Shown: positions 32,743 through 40,625 of the stretch, piece by piece | Layout of the letters: every line of letters begins with the position of its first letter | Position numbering within the stretch: the first letter of the stretch is position 1 | Assembly: GCA_043101635.1 (NCBI GenBank) | Contig: JBICIE010000116.1 | Span: 1-44,874, forward strand | Direction of reading: 5' to 3' | DNA: 44,874 nt | Source: CAYMJK01 sp043101635 | Lineage (GTDB): Bacteria > Planctomycetota > Phycisphaerae > Phycisphaerales > UBA1924 | Notes under the pieces: model-generated | Databases searched by the model: none | The model's input: the letters and a program-made list of their open reading frames with translations, nothing else | What the model was told of the DNA's origin: nothing | Translations under genes and position numbers: made by a program

Positions 32743-32850
32743 ATTTCAAGGGCCTCATCGGACGGTCCCGATAACACCGGCGACGGGGGCGGCCCGTCGC
32801 ATCGGAGGGGGGTGAGGGCAGAGGCGGCTCGCGGCGCTGGCGCTCCCATC

Positions 32851-34389
32851 ATGCGATGTGTCACCATCATCAATCAGAAGGGCGGCTGTGGCAAGACGAC
32901 CACCGCCATCAGCCTTGCGGGCGTCTTCGCCCGGCGCGGACTGCGAACCCTCCTGATCGACATGGACCCGCAGTCGCACTGCGCTGCCGGTCTGGCGATC
33001 CCTGAGAAGCGCATCGATCTCGATATCGGCGACGCCATGCTCGCCGACGATCTGCAGCAGCTTGATCCCGGCCGCCTGGTCTGGCGGGCCAGCCGCAACC
33101 TGGATCTCGCCCCCAGCCGCATGAAGCTGGCCGGGCTCGAGGCCAGCCGCGGCGGACTCGCCGAGAAGCCCGACAAGGAGCGCCGCCTCGCCCGCGTCAT
33201 CGACTGGCTCGCGTCCTCCTACGACATCTGCTGCGTCGACTGCTCGCCGTCGATCGGGCTGCTGACCTACAACGCCATGATCGCCTCGACCGAGACGGTG
33301 ATCCCCGTCGAGACCAGCTACTTCTCGCTGCAGGGCGCCGCCAAGCAGGTCCAGACGATCCGCGCCCTGGAGAAGCGCCTCGGCCTGTCGGATCCCATCT
33401 GGCTGCTGGCGACCATCCACGATGAGCACAGCCCGCTCGCCAAGGACCTGCTCGATGAGCTGCGCCGCCGCTTCGGCGACCTCGTCGTGCCCCCGGTCAT
33501 CCGGCAGGATCCGCGGATCAAGGAGGCCGCCTCGTACGGCCAGCCGATCTGCGACTACGCGCCCGAATCCCCCGCCGCCCGCGACTACGCCACCTTCGCC
33601 GACTGGCTGCTGAGCCAGCCGGCCCGCGGCGCAGCGCTGCCCGCCGCCGCCGCCCCCGAAGAGCCTGCCCCGGCCGCGCCGCCCGCCCCAGTGGTCCGGG
33701 CGGATGCGGCTCAGAGGTTCATCGACACCAGCGCGCTGCGCGCCCCGGGGGCCGCAGTGCCGGTCGGCGCGGGGACCCCCGCCAGCGGCGGACCCGAACG
33801 ACCCTTGCCAGACCGCGCTGCCGATGTCGCATCGCTGGCGGCCCGCCTCGGCGCAGCGCCCCAGACGATCCGCGCTGCCGCGCTGCCGACCATGGCGCCG
33901 GTTGCGCCGCCGATCCAGCCCGCGCCCGCGCCCCAGGCGCCGATGATCGCGATCGACGCCCCCGCCCCGACTCCCGCCCCGGCCGCTGCGCCCGCCGCCC
34001 CGGCGCTCACCGAGGCGGAGCGCATCGTCCGCGCCAATCCCGGCGCTTCGGGCTTCGGCGCACACAGCGTGCCCGGCGGCGTCGTCTTCATCCAGCCGCG
34101 CAGCGCAGGCGAGATGGTCTGCGTCGCCGGCGACTTCAACGGCTGGAGCCCAACTGCCAGCCCCATGCGCCGCAACGATCGCGCTGGCATTCACGAGCTT
34201 TTTGTTGCCCTTCCGGCCGGCCCGCGTCACTATCGCCTGATGATCGATGGCAGCCCCTCGGTCGATCCGTTCAATCGCATGGTGGAGATGAACCCCTTCG
34301 GCGACCCGACCAGCGTGGCCATCGCGGGCCCGCCACCCGCCCCCCACGCCCCCCACGACCCCCACGACCCCCACGACCGGAGCGACTGA
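32851..34389 (+). CDS. ParA-family ATPase fused to a CBM48-like glycogen-binding domain
   Basis: The 512-residue protein starts with a complete ParA/Soj ATPase: the deviant Walker A KGGCGKTT (signature lysine present), LLIDMDPQ, and VDCSPSIGLLTYNAM. This covers about residues 1-255. An Ala/Pro-rich linker of about 140 residues follows. The C-terminus (about 405-485) is an E-set/CBM48-type module with VCVAGDFNGWSPTASPMRR and HYRLMIDGSPSVDPFNRM. The last residues are a His-Pro repeat (APHAPHDPHDPHD). ParA ATPases move DNA or protein cargo; the CBM48 module binds alpha-glucans, as in AMPK beta and glycogen enzymes. This fusion could position carbohydrate granules or use the module as an Ig-like adaptor. 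The ATG at 32851 gives the family start; a GTG at 32812 is also open. Confidence 0.85.
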   Translation: MRCVTIINQKGGCGKTTTAISLAGVFARRGLRTLLIDMDPQSHCAAGLAIPEKRIDLDIGDAMLADDLQQLDPGRLVWRASRNLDLAPSRMKLAGLEASRGGLAEKPDKERRLARVIDWLASSYDICCVDCSPSIGLLTYNAMIASTETVIPVETSYFSLQGAAKQVQTIRALEKRLGLSDPIWLLATIHDEHSPLAKDLLDELRRRFGDLVVPPVIRQDPRIKEAASYGQPICDYAPESPAARDYATFADWLLSQPARGAALPAAAAPEEPAPAAPPAPVVRADAAQRFIDTSALRAPGAAVPVGAGTPASGGPERPLPDRAADVASLAARLGAAPQTIRAAALPTMAPVAPPIQPAPAPQAPMIAIDAPAPTPAPAAAPAAPALTEAERIVRANPGASGFGAHSVPGGVVFIQPRSAGEMVCVAGDFNGWSPTASPMRRNDRAGIHELFVALPAGPRHYRLMIDGSPSVDPFNRMVEMNPFGDPTSVAIAGPPPAPHAPHDPHDPHDRSD

Positions 34390-34392
34390 CCC

Positions 34393-35802
34393 ATGGCCAC
34401 AGACGCCGGCGCCTCGCTCGCGATCGATGATGCTCCCGACCTTCCCTGCGACGCCCTCGCCGAGCTGTTCCTGGGCGAGACTGCCCGCCCGGATTCGCTG
34501 GCCTCCGCCCCCGCCCCCGATACCCTTGATGAAGCGGAAAATGCGGCGCCCGGGCGCATCGCAGGGCGCTGCCGCCAGAGCGAGGAGGGGGCCATCGGAA
34601 CCCAGCCGGGCGCATCGAGCCAGCCGCAGATCGAGGCGGTGCTCGCCGGGCACCTCCCGGTGCTGGCCTCCGCCTGGATCAGCCAGCACGCCCGCAGCCT
34701 CGCCGCCCGCACCGGCGCCATCGTGGGCGTGGTGCGGCTGCGCGAGGGCGAGGTCTCGATCGACGCCTTCGGCGAGCAGGCGCCGGAGCCCTCGGCGCCG
34801 CCGCCGGCGGCAGAGGCCGCCATCGGCCGCCTGGGTCAGTGGGCCCGGCGCTGGCTGCTGATCGCCGATGAGCCCACGCTCGATCGCCTGCTCGATGCCA
34901 TCGGCATCGACCGCCTCACGCTGCTCTCGGGCGCTGATGACGCCGCCATGGTCGCGGGCTACCGCCTGCTCAAGGAACTGCTGCAGCCGCGGCTGGAACT
35001 GGCCGGCGCTGCCGCGGCCCCGCGCATCCACATCGCGATCGCCGGCGCATCGGGCCCCGAGGCCATGAGCGCTGCCGAGCGCCTCAGCCGCGCTGCCGAG
35101 CGCTTCCTTGAGGCCGAGACCACCGTCGAGGTCACCGCCAGCCGCATCGACACCGGTCGCAGCGTCAACTGGTTCCGCGGCCCGGCGCCGCAGATCGACG
35201 CGCTGCTCGATGCCATCCGCGCTGCGCCGGCGGCGCCGGAACCGGAAGCCGCGCCGGAACCGGAAGCCGCCGACGCCAACTCGGCGCCGATGGCGATCAT
35301 CGGCCCCGGCCTGGACCCCCACAACCACCCCCACGACCACCCCAACGACCACCCCAACCCCAAAGACCCCCACGCCAACGAATCAGACAACGCCGCCCCC
35401 CACGCCCCCCACGACCCCCACGCCCCCCACGCCCCGCCGGCCGCCGAAGCGCCGGCGAGGGTCAACGGCAAGCCGGCCGCGGCGGGCAACGAGACCAGCC
35501 CGCTTCCCGCCCTGCGCTGCCCCAGCGCCCCGGCGGTCGCCGTCCGCGCTGAGCGCGGAAGGCTGGTTGCGATTGCCGACGCCCGCGCGGTGGGCGTGGA
35601 GGTCGCGCTGCGCGACCTGGTCATCGCCAGCGCCTGGGCCGCCGAGCAGGCGACGCTGATCGCCCAGGCCACCGGCCTGCCGGCGGGTCTGGCCGCGCGG
35701 GTGCTGCTGGTGCGCGATGTGGCGCCGGTGCGCAAGCTGCTGGATGCCGACATCCAGCTCCGACTGGCGCCGGAAGGGCGGGATGAAATACCGCTGAATT
35801 AG
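34393..35802 (+). CDS. Hypothetical partner of the ParA-CBM48 protein, His/Pro-rich linker
   Basis: This 469-residue protein begins 3 bases after the ParA stop (GGAG about 11 bases before the ATG). It has a globular N-terminal part (about 75-285) with ASAWISQHARSLAARTGAIV and WARRWLLIADEPTLDRLLDA, and TVEVTASRIDTGRSVNWFRG near its end. A His/Asn/Pro-rich linker (about 305-360) contains HNHPHDHPNDHPNPKDPH and APHAPHDPHAPHAPP. A second globular part (about 375-469) includes ALRDLVIASAWAAEQATLIA. I recognise no known domain and no ParB or helix-turn-helix motif. The shared His-Pro repeats and close spacing suggest that it works with the upstream ATPase. Confidence 0.6.
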   Translation: MATDAGASLAIDDAPDLPCDALAELFLGETARPDSLASAPAPDTLDEAENAAPGRIAGRCRQSEEGAIGTQPGASSQPQIEAVLAGHLPVLASAWISQHARSLAARTGAIVGVVRLREGEVSIDAFGEQAPEPSAPPPAAEAAIGRLGQWARRWLLIADEPTLDRLLDAIGIDRLTLLSGADDAAMVAGYRLLKELLQPRLELAGAAAAPRIHIAIAGASGPEAMSAAERLSRAAERFLEAETTVEVTASRIDTGRSVNWFRGPAPQIDALLDAIRAAPAAPEPEAAPEPEAADANSAPMAIIGPGLDPHNHPHDHPNDHPNPKDPHANESDNAAPHAPHDPHAPHAPPAAEAPARVNGKPAAAGNETSPLPALRCPSAPAVAVRAERGRLVAIADARAVGVEVALRDLVIASAWAAEQATLIAQATGLPAGLAARVLLVRDVAPVRKLLDADIQLRLAPEGRDEIPLN

Positions 35803-36081
35803 GCACTGGGCACTGGGCATTAGGCACTGGGGAAGGGATCAGCGATCGGCCATCAGCGATCAGGGAACCCACGGGCGCAAGTGCGGGGCGCGCTGGGGTC
35901 CGAGTGCGCGAAGGCGTTGAAGCAAGGCAGGAAGCAAAGACAGGAACGCAAAGGCCGCAGAGGGAGCGCAGAGCACGCAGAGGGGGATCCTGTGTGGCCC
36001 GCCGCTGGGCGGCGGGTTCTTCGTGCCACTGACGTGCTCTGACGTCAGTGCGAACGTTGACAGGCCAACGCGCGCCCAGAC
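35803..36081. other. Gene-free spacer with degenerate intergenic repeats
   Basis: No gene is seen. The DNA consists of short imperfect repeats: GGCACTGGGCA- and GGCATTAGGCA-like units at 35803-35832, ATCAGCGATC twice at 35839-35866, and a purine-rich CGCAGAGG-like stretch (about 35930-35985). Similar purine-rich degenerate text occurs at 39850-39900. GACGTCAGTG-like dyads follow near 36028-36050. I associate such strings with intergenic repeats of planctomycetes and related phyla; this is from memory. Confidence 0.5.
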
Positions 36082-36816
36082 TCAACCGTATCGATCGAGC
36101 AGCACAAGTGCTGTGAGGCCTGAAAGCCCAGCAACGGCAACGTCGATGCCCGCCCATGTTGAGCGAGCAAGATGGATGACAATTACCGGGTTAAAGAGCA
36201 AGCCAACGATGAGCCAGACCCACGCAAGCACCGAATTCCCCAACCGCAGCGTGACAATCGCGACGATCGCCGCGACGGTCACCGCAAACCGAAGGAATGT
36301 GTAGTAGCCATAGGGCATGTCCTTGAGGGCGAGGCCACAAAGTACTGCTACGAGCCCAAAAAGGAAGGCGATCGGAACGGGATCGCCGGACTTCGATCCT
36401 GCCGGGCCACTGTGTCGTGCTGGTCTGCCGGGTGCGAGTCGCTCCGACCCGACAACTAGTTCACCACGCACCGGCTCCGAATGCGCAGGCCCAGCTGCTG
36501 ATCGGCGTGTCTCTGGCCGCGACGGGCCTTGCGGCCCCCGCGGCGTCACCTCCCCGAGCGCAATCGGCAGAGATCGATGGGGCGCGAATCGCGTGCCCCG
36601 GCCGCCCCAGCGCGCGGCCTCTATCCACGTCTTGGCTTCCTGCGGATCGGTTACCGCTGCAAACTGGTCAAAGTCCATTTCCCCCAAGAGCCGGATTGCG
36701 TTTCCGTCGGGCTCGTAGAGAAACACACGGCGATGCTTGCGTGAGACGTAGAACCTCTCGCCTAGCACGTCGTCAACGAAGATACCCTCGTACCCGCGTC
36801 GTCGATACTTGTGCAC
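36082..36816 (-). CDS. DUF6804-type membrane protein with an extra N-terminal domain
   Basis: The 244-residue protein ends in three or four membrane helices with the DUF6804 pattern: YGYYTFLRFAVTVAAIVAIV, LAWVWLIVGLLFNPVIVIHL and a final WAGIDVAVAGLSGLTALVLL. The first 75 residues are soluble (DDVLGERFYVSRKHRRVFLY, then LLGEMDFDQFAAVTDPQEAK), joined by a Pro/Arg-rich spacer. The two parts may be an accidental or recent fusion. The start codon GTG at 36816 follows TACAAT by 6 bases without a Shine-Dalgarno sequence, so the mRNA is predicted leaderless. The coding DNA is less GC-rich than the neighbours, as are the two genes upstream, suggesting acquisition. Function is unknown. Confidence 0.68.
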   Translation of the reverse strand: MHKYRRRGYEGIFVDDVLGERFYVSRKHRRVFLYEPDGNAIRLLGEMDFDQFAAVTDPQEAKTWIEAARWGGRGTRFAPHRSLPIALGEVTPRGPQGPSRPETRRSAAGPAHSEPVRGELVVGSERLAPGRPARHSGPAGSKSGDPVPIAFLFGLVAVLCGLALKDMPYGYYTFLRFAVTVAAIVAIVTLRLGNSVLAWVWLIVGLLFNPVIVIHLARSTWAGIDVAVAGLSGLTALVLLDRYG

Positions 36817-37012
36817 TCGCGCATTGTACGGAGATGGCCGCGCAGCGGCTCAGGATTCTGCGCTGCCGGCTGGCGGGCCGGGGCCGGCCCGTCAGCCGGC
36901 GCCGGGATTTTCGGACGGAACTGCCGGTGGCGCCCCCGGGTTCGGGGGCGCGACATCGCCCGGCGCCAGCGCGGCGGCCGAGGGCGCCGGAGCCTTGCCG
37001 CAGGCCGGCGGC

Positions 37013-37222
37013 GCTGCATCCGGGCTGCGGGAAGCTCCGCCGGGGCTGCAGCGCGCTCCATCGGGGCTGCGCCGGGCTCCATCGCAGGCCCGCGGCGCTC
37101 CATCGGGAGGCGCCGGCGCTCCATCGCGGGCCACGGATGCTCCATCACGGGGCAAGGATGCTCCATCACGGGGCAAGGATGTTCCATCACGGGCCCCGGA
37201 TGCTCCATCCGATGCCGCCCGA
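37013..37222. repeat. Tandem array of ten 21-base units (array 2)
   Basis: Units of exactly 21 bases begin at 37013 and repeat ten times. The core is GCTCCATC followed by a GC-rich half, for example GCTCCATCACGGGGCAAGGA; units 7 and 8 (37139-37159 and 37160-37180) are identical, and the ends are degenerate. The array lies in the 475-base space between the DUF6804 gene (36816) and the DUF4411 gene (37292). Several frames give seven-residue repeats and long open reading frames, none with a convincing start. The unit length equals that of array 1 but the sequence is different. The rest of the space (36817-37012) is GC-rich DNA in which I see nothing else. Confidence 0.85.
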
Positions 37223-37291
37223 GAACCAGTCGCGGCCGCCGACATCGCCAGCGCAGCCGCGGATAAGCAGGAATGGACCGGCGCAGTGCGT

Positions 37292-37789
37292 CTAGGCTCC
37301 CTCGGAGTTGGGATCCATAACGAGCCGGACACCGATGGCTCGTTGGAAGTCTAATGCTCGGACGCACTGGATCCCCAACTCGTCGCACAGATCCGGTAAC
37401 TTCGGTGACTTTTTCTTGGTGGGCCCACCATGCCGCTTCTCATCGCAGACAACATCGCACCCGTCGACCATTGCTACCGCAGCAACAAAGGGGTCAGCGT
37501 TGTCTCCGGGCGTCTCAAAGAAGTCTGGCCGGTAGTGGCGGTTGACGATCCGGCTGACTTCCTCCATGATGTCATCATCCGTAGCACGCCTCAGGTTCGA
37601 GTCTCTCTCTTTGATCCATGCGACGAGCCCCTCTGGGTTCTTGATCTCCTCGATCACCTCCTCGGAGGCTGTCACGACTCCGAGGTCGATCTGCTCCGCG
37701 AGCCGTACCCACAAACCTGGCGCCACATCAGGTGCGTGTGTTCTGGTGTAGAAGCCAATTAGTGTGCTTGTGTCAATAGAGAATCTCAA
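37292..37789 (-). CDS. DUF4411 family protein, PIN-like putative toxin
   Basis: The 165-residue protein starts MRFSIDTSTLIGFYTRTHAP, with the aspartate of a PIN-type nuclease near residue 6. The middle has acidic residues (ASEEVIEEIKNPEG) and NADPFVAAVAMVDGCDVVCD, then HGGPTKKKSPKLPDLCDELG and CVRALDFQRAIG. This matches DUF4411, a PIN-like family commonly encoded next to XRE-ImmA/IrrE proteins. It would be the RNase-type toxin of a two-gene module. Its ATG overlaps the stop of the upstream gene (ATGA). The coding DNA has a lower GC content than the core genes around it, as expected for a mobile defence-like module. Confidence 0.75.
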   Translation of the reverse strand: MRFSIDTSTLIGFYTRTHAPDVAPGLWVRLAEQIDLGVVTASEEVIEEIKNPEGLVAWIKERDSNLRRATDDDIMEEVSRIVNRHYRPDFFETPGDNADPFVAAVAMVDGCDVVCDEKRHGGPTKKKSPKLPDLCDELGIQCVRALDFQRAIGVRLVMDPNSEGA

Positions 37790-38967
37790 GCACTTCTCCG
37801 GCGAGATCGCGCTGCTCGCAGTTCCTGCTCCAAGTCTCCAATCTTGGAGAGATCCATGTTGAGAAGAAGCGTTGCGTCGCGCGGGCTAACATCGCCCTCG
37901 CCTAGCGCTCGTGTCACTGCTCCAGCGAACCGAGTTCCTACCGAGGCAAGTGTTCGGCGGCCGGCCGGAAGTCCGCCTCGCTGTTCAGGTTCTCGCCTTG
38001 TGCGGCTCTTCCATGCCTCGATGTAAATTCGGCGTAGTGATTCGTAGTCCGCTTGCGAGATGAGACGCCGATCGAGCAAGCGCCGAGCAATGACCTCCTC
38101 ACCCACTGCAAAATGCCGGGCAAGCTTCGCAGCGGTCTCGTTCGGGCGCTCACCAGGCGGAACAGTCCGGAGAAGCTTGTCGAAGGCCTGTGCTGGTACG
38201 AGTACTTCGGCAGCGACCCTATTGCAGAAGACCTCGATGCGCTTCACGCCGGCCGGGTACTCCCCCGTGCCTATCGGATCTGACACACCGGATGCGCCTA
38301 AGTAGATATGCACAAGTTCGTGAATGAGTGTGAAGATCCGTGCACCCGCAGTGTCGCGGGTGTTCACGAAGATGACCGGAGCAAACGCGTCGGGCAGAGC
38401 AAAGCCTCGGGCTTCTGTGGCGTCGAACGACCAGCCCTGCATTACGGAGACGTCGATCATCTCGATCGCGTCTGCCCAGCGCCGAAACGCCTCCTGCTTC
38501 CGTAGGTTTGACGGGAAGGTACTGACCCGCAACGCTGAACGAATCTTGGCGGCCAATTCCATGTGACGAGTCGGCTGCTTCCATGACCCTACGAACGCCA
38601 AGCGGCGGTTGCCGAACTCCGCAGCCCTCTCGCGTAGCCATTGCTGCCGGTACAAAGCACTGCGTATTGCAAGCCTGAGTTCCGGTGAGTACGTCTTGGC
38701 TCGATCGGCCGAGACTCTCCTGAAGTCGCGCGGCATGCCAGGAGTCGCAGGGACGGCGCTCAGGAAGAACGTTGCCAGAGGTCGCTTATACGCCCTTGCA
38801 AGTAGGCGCGCCTGCCGAACCGTCGGCTGCTCATCGCCACGCTCCCATGCGGAGAGGGTGGCCGGGTCCTTCTGCACCTTACTCGCCGCGCTGGCGACGT
38901 CGAAGCCTGCGGCTTCCCGAGCCCATCGAAGGACCTTCGGATTGACCTTCGCCCTGGTCGCAGCCAA
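37786..38967 (-). CDS. XRE helix-turn-helix and ImmA/IrrE metallopeptidase protein, putative antitoxin
   Basis: The 393-residue protein has an N-terminal XRE-type helix-turn-helix (about residues 9-65, with ASAASKVQKDPATLSAWERG and TVRQARLLARAYKRPLATFF) and a C-terminal ImmA/IrrE peptidase domain with the zinc motif HELVH near residue 215 and the downstream ESFCN-like EVFCNRVAAEVLVPA. Such proteins repress their own operon and can cleave or neutralise partner proteins. With the overlapping DUF4411 gene it forms a toxin-antitoxin-like pair. The start is the TTG at 38967: GAGGGG lies 8 bases upstream and no ATG or GTG is in place. A TATATT box lies about 35 bases before the start. Confidence 0.8.
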   Translation of the reverse strand: MAATRAKVNPKVLRWAREAAGFDVASAASKVQKDPATLSAWERGDEQPTVRQARLLARAYKRPLATFFLSAVPATPGMPRDFRRVSADRAKTYSPELRLAIRSALYRQQWLRERAAEFGNRRLAFVGSWKQPTRHMELAAKIRSALRVSTFPSNLRKQEAFRRWADAIEMIDVSVMQGWSFDATEARGFALPDAFAPVIFVNTRDTAGARIFTLIHELVHIYLGASGVSDPIGTGEYPAGVKRIEVFCNRVAAEVLVPAQAFDKLLRTVPPGERPNETAAKLARHFAVGEEVIARRLLDRRLISQADYESLRRIYIEAWKSRTRREPEQRGGLPAGRRTLASVGTRFAGAVTRALGEGDVSPRDATLLLNMDLSKIGDLEQELRAARSRRRSA

Positions 38968-39000
38968 GTTCGCTACCCCTCTACCGCGCGTTACCGTCCC

Positions 39001-39007
39001 TGAATAT
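39001..39007 (-). promoter_or_regulatory. Candidate -10 box for the toxin-antitoxin-like operon
   Basis: The minus strand carries TATATT here, about 34 bases upstream of the TTG start of the XRE gene. No convincing -35 is visible. Unlike most genes in the window, this transcript would have a leader of about 25 bases containing a ribosome-binding site. Confidence 0.4.
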
Positions 39008-39178
39008 AGCTGCGAGCCTTCGGCTTTGGCGGCATAGATGGTCTCGTCGGTGCAAACCGCTCTCGCCCGTCAAAAGTGCTTCGAGTTCGCTCGCCAGCGG
39101 CAGCGTTCGCGCCGACATCTCCCTGCCCCGCTGACCGCGGGCGCCCCGGCGGCGGGGGATGCCGCAGGAGTCTCAAAG

Positions 39179-39847
39179 ATGCCTGTTGTACCAGGAACAC
39201 AGCTCGAAATGCTCCAATTCTTCGAGGAGCACGCCCCCATCTGGGCGGCCGACCCCGCCGCCATCGGCCTCACGCTCGACCAGTGCAACTCGTTGACCGC
39301 GGCCGTCGCCGAGGCCTCCGCGAAGCACTCGGCTGCGTACCAGGCCCGCCAGAGCTCGAAGGCGGCGACCGTCGACCAGAACGATGCGCTGACCACCCTC
39401 GCCGAACTCGGCGCGCAGCTCATCAAGATCATCCGCGCCTTTGCCATCCAGACCGGCGACCCCGGTGTCTTCGCCGCAGCCCAGATCCCCGAGCCCAAGA
39501 CGCCCGAGCCGATCGCGCCGGTCAACCCCTCGGCCGTGCGCTTCGAGCTGCAGACCGATGGCTCGCTGCTGGTCAAGTGGGATGGCGTCAAGAGCAACGG
39601 CACGACGTTCGTCGTGCAGCGCTCGGTGGTGCCGGGGCCGGGGGAGCCTTCGACCGGCTACAGCAATGTCGCGTCGGTCGGGGAGAAGAGCTTCGTGGAT
39701 ACCACGATCCCGGCCGGCGCGGTCAGCGCCACCTACGTGATCCGAGCCCTCAAGGGCGGGCAGATGACGACCGGCTCGGCCCCGGCGACCGCCCAGTTCG
39801 TCTACGGCGGCAACAACGGGCAGATGGAGCTGTCGCTGGCGGCGTGA
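39179..39847 (+). CDS. Planctomycete-type protein with a fibronectin III-like domain
   Basis: The 222-residue protein has a helical N-terminal half (TQLEMLQFFEEHAPIWAADP, then IGLTLDQCNSLTAAVAEASA and ALTTLAELGAQLIKIIRAFA). A Pro-rich bridge follows, then a fibronectin type III-like beta domain (SLLVKWDGVKSNGTTFVVQR to VSATYVIRALKGGQMT). It belongs to a family I associate with planctomycetes and acidobacteria, where several copies per genome are common; its function is unknown. The ATG at 39179 is supported by GGAG at a spacing of 8; the open frame to 39038 is not needed. A strong terminator follows its stop by about 50 bases. No signal peptide is seen. Confidence 0.72.
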   Translation: MPVVPGTQLEMLQFFEEHAPIWAADPAAIGLTLDQCNSLTAAVAEASAKHSAAYQARQSSKAATVDQNDALTTLAELGAQLIKIIRAFAIQTGDPGVFAAAQIPEPKTPEPIAPVNPSAVRFELQTDGSLLVKWDGVKSNGTTFVVQRSVVPGPGEPSTGYSNVASVGEKSFVDTTIPAGAVSATYVIRALKGGQMTTGSAPATAQFVYGGNNGQMELSLAA

Positions 39848-39898
39848 GGGGGGGAGAAGAAGGCACGAAGGCGCCGGAGGCACGGAGGCGCCGAAGGG

Positions 39899-39920
39899 GC
39901 CGCGCGGAGCGCGGCTTTTT
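39899..39920 (+). terminator. Rho-independent terminator
   Basis: GCCGCGC-GGA-GCGCGGC is a perfect 7-base-pair hairpin followed by TTTTT. It ends transcription of the fibronectin-like gene. The stretch before it (39850-39895) is a degenerate GGCACGAAGG/GGCACGGAGG purine repeat. Confidence 0.8.
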
Positions 39921-39946
39921 GCTGCGCCCAGACCTGGGGCGGGGAG

Positions 39947-39970
39947 CACTGACGGCAGAGCCTGTCAGTG
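39947..39970 (-). terminator. Hairpin at the end of the lipoprotein gene
   Basis: CACTGAC and GTCAGTG arms surround an inner GGC/GCC pair with one bulge. It lies 8 bases after the stop of the minus-strand lipoprotein gene. It lacks a T run, so termination is only a possibility. Confidence 0.4.
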
Positions 39971-39977
39971 GCACATC

Positions 39978-40496
39978 CTACTGCATCCGCTGCCAGACCA
40001 CCTTCAGTGACTTGGTGTCCCGGTCCTCAATGACGAATCCGAAGATCAGGTCGGGGCGCTCGCTGCGCTGGCCATCGCCGTAGCGGGCATCCGGCATGGG
40101 TCGCAGGATCCAGCCGGTGGGTTCCTCGGCCTGCCGGGCCCACACCTCGTCGTAGAGCGCCAGCCAGCGCGATTCATCAATCTCGTAGTTGATGCCATCG
40201 ACGGTGACGGTCGCGAAGCTGTTGCCCACGCGGTCCTGCGGCCCGGCGCCGGGGGCGAAGCTGAGCACATCCCACCCGCTGTCTTCGAAGCGGTTGAGAT
40301 CGAGCAGGCGCACGATGCCGTAGGCGGCGATCTTGGCGTCCTGCTCATCACCGGCGGTGACGCCGCTCCAGTCGATGTAGCCGCCGCCTGTCCCACCGGC
40401 GCCGCCCCCGCCGGCAACGGGCGCCGGCGCGGCCCCCATCTGGTCACAGGCGCACAGGCCCAGCAGCAGCAGCAGCGCAATCGGGATGGCTCGCAT
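39978..40496 (-). CDS. Hypothetical lipoprotein
   Basis: The 172-residue protein begins MRAIPIALLLLLGLCACDQM, a short lipoprotein signal with lipobox LCAC. A Gly-rich linker (about residues 25-45) leads to a small domain with GYIDWSGVTAGDEQDAKIAA, WDVLSFAPGAGPQDRVGNSF, VDGINYEIDESRWLALYDEV and VIEDRDTKSLKVVWQRM. I recognise no family. It should be membrane-attached and face the periplasm. The ATG at 40496 follows TAGGAT by 5 bases with no Shine-Dalgarno sequence; the open frame to 40595 is therefore not used. It lies divergent to a methyltransferase gene. Confidence 0.68.
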   Translation of the reverse strand: MRAIPIALLLLLGLCACDQMGAAPAPVAGGGGAGGTGGGYIDWSGVTAGDEQDAKIAAYGIVRLLDLNRFEDSGWDVLSFAPGAGPQDRVGNSFATVTVDGINYEIDESRWLALYDEVWARQAEEPTGWILRPMPDARYGDGQRSERPDLIFGFVIEDRDTKSLKVVWQRMQ

Positions 40497-40625
40497 GCCG
40501 GATCCTACCGGCCCCGGCCGGCGCGGGTTGCAATTCGCGGCGGCCGTGGCGCCTGCGTCCGCCGCCCTGCGCCCCTGCTTCCTGCAGGCGATCACGCTCC
40601 CCGGCTCCCCAAAAAGGAGATGACC

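Noticed and set aside
34393..35802. ParB-type partner of the ParA protein
   Set aside because: No ParB motif, helix-turn-helix or CTP-binding signature is visible; only position suggests partnership.
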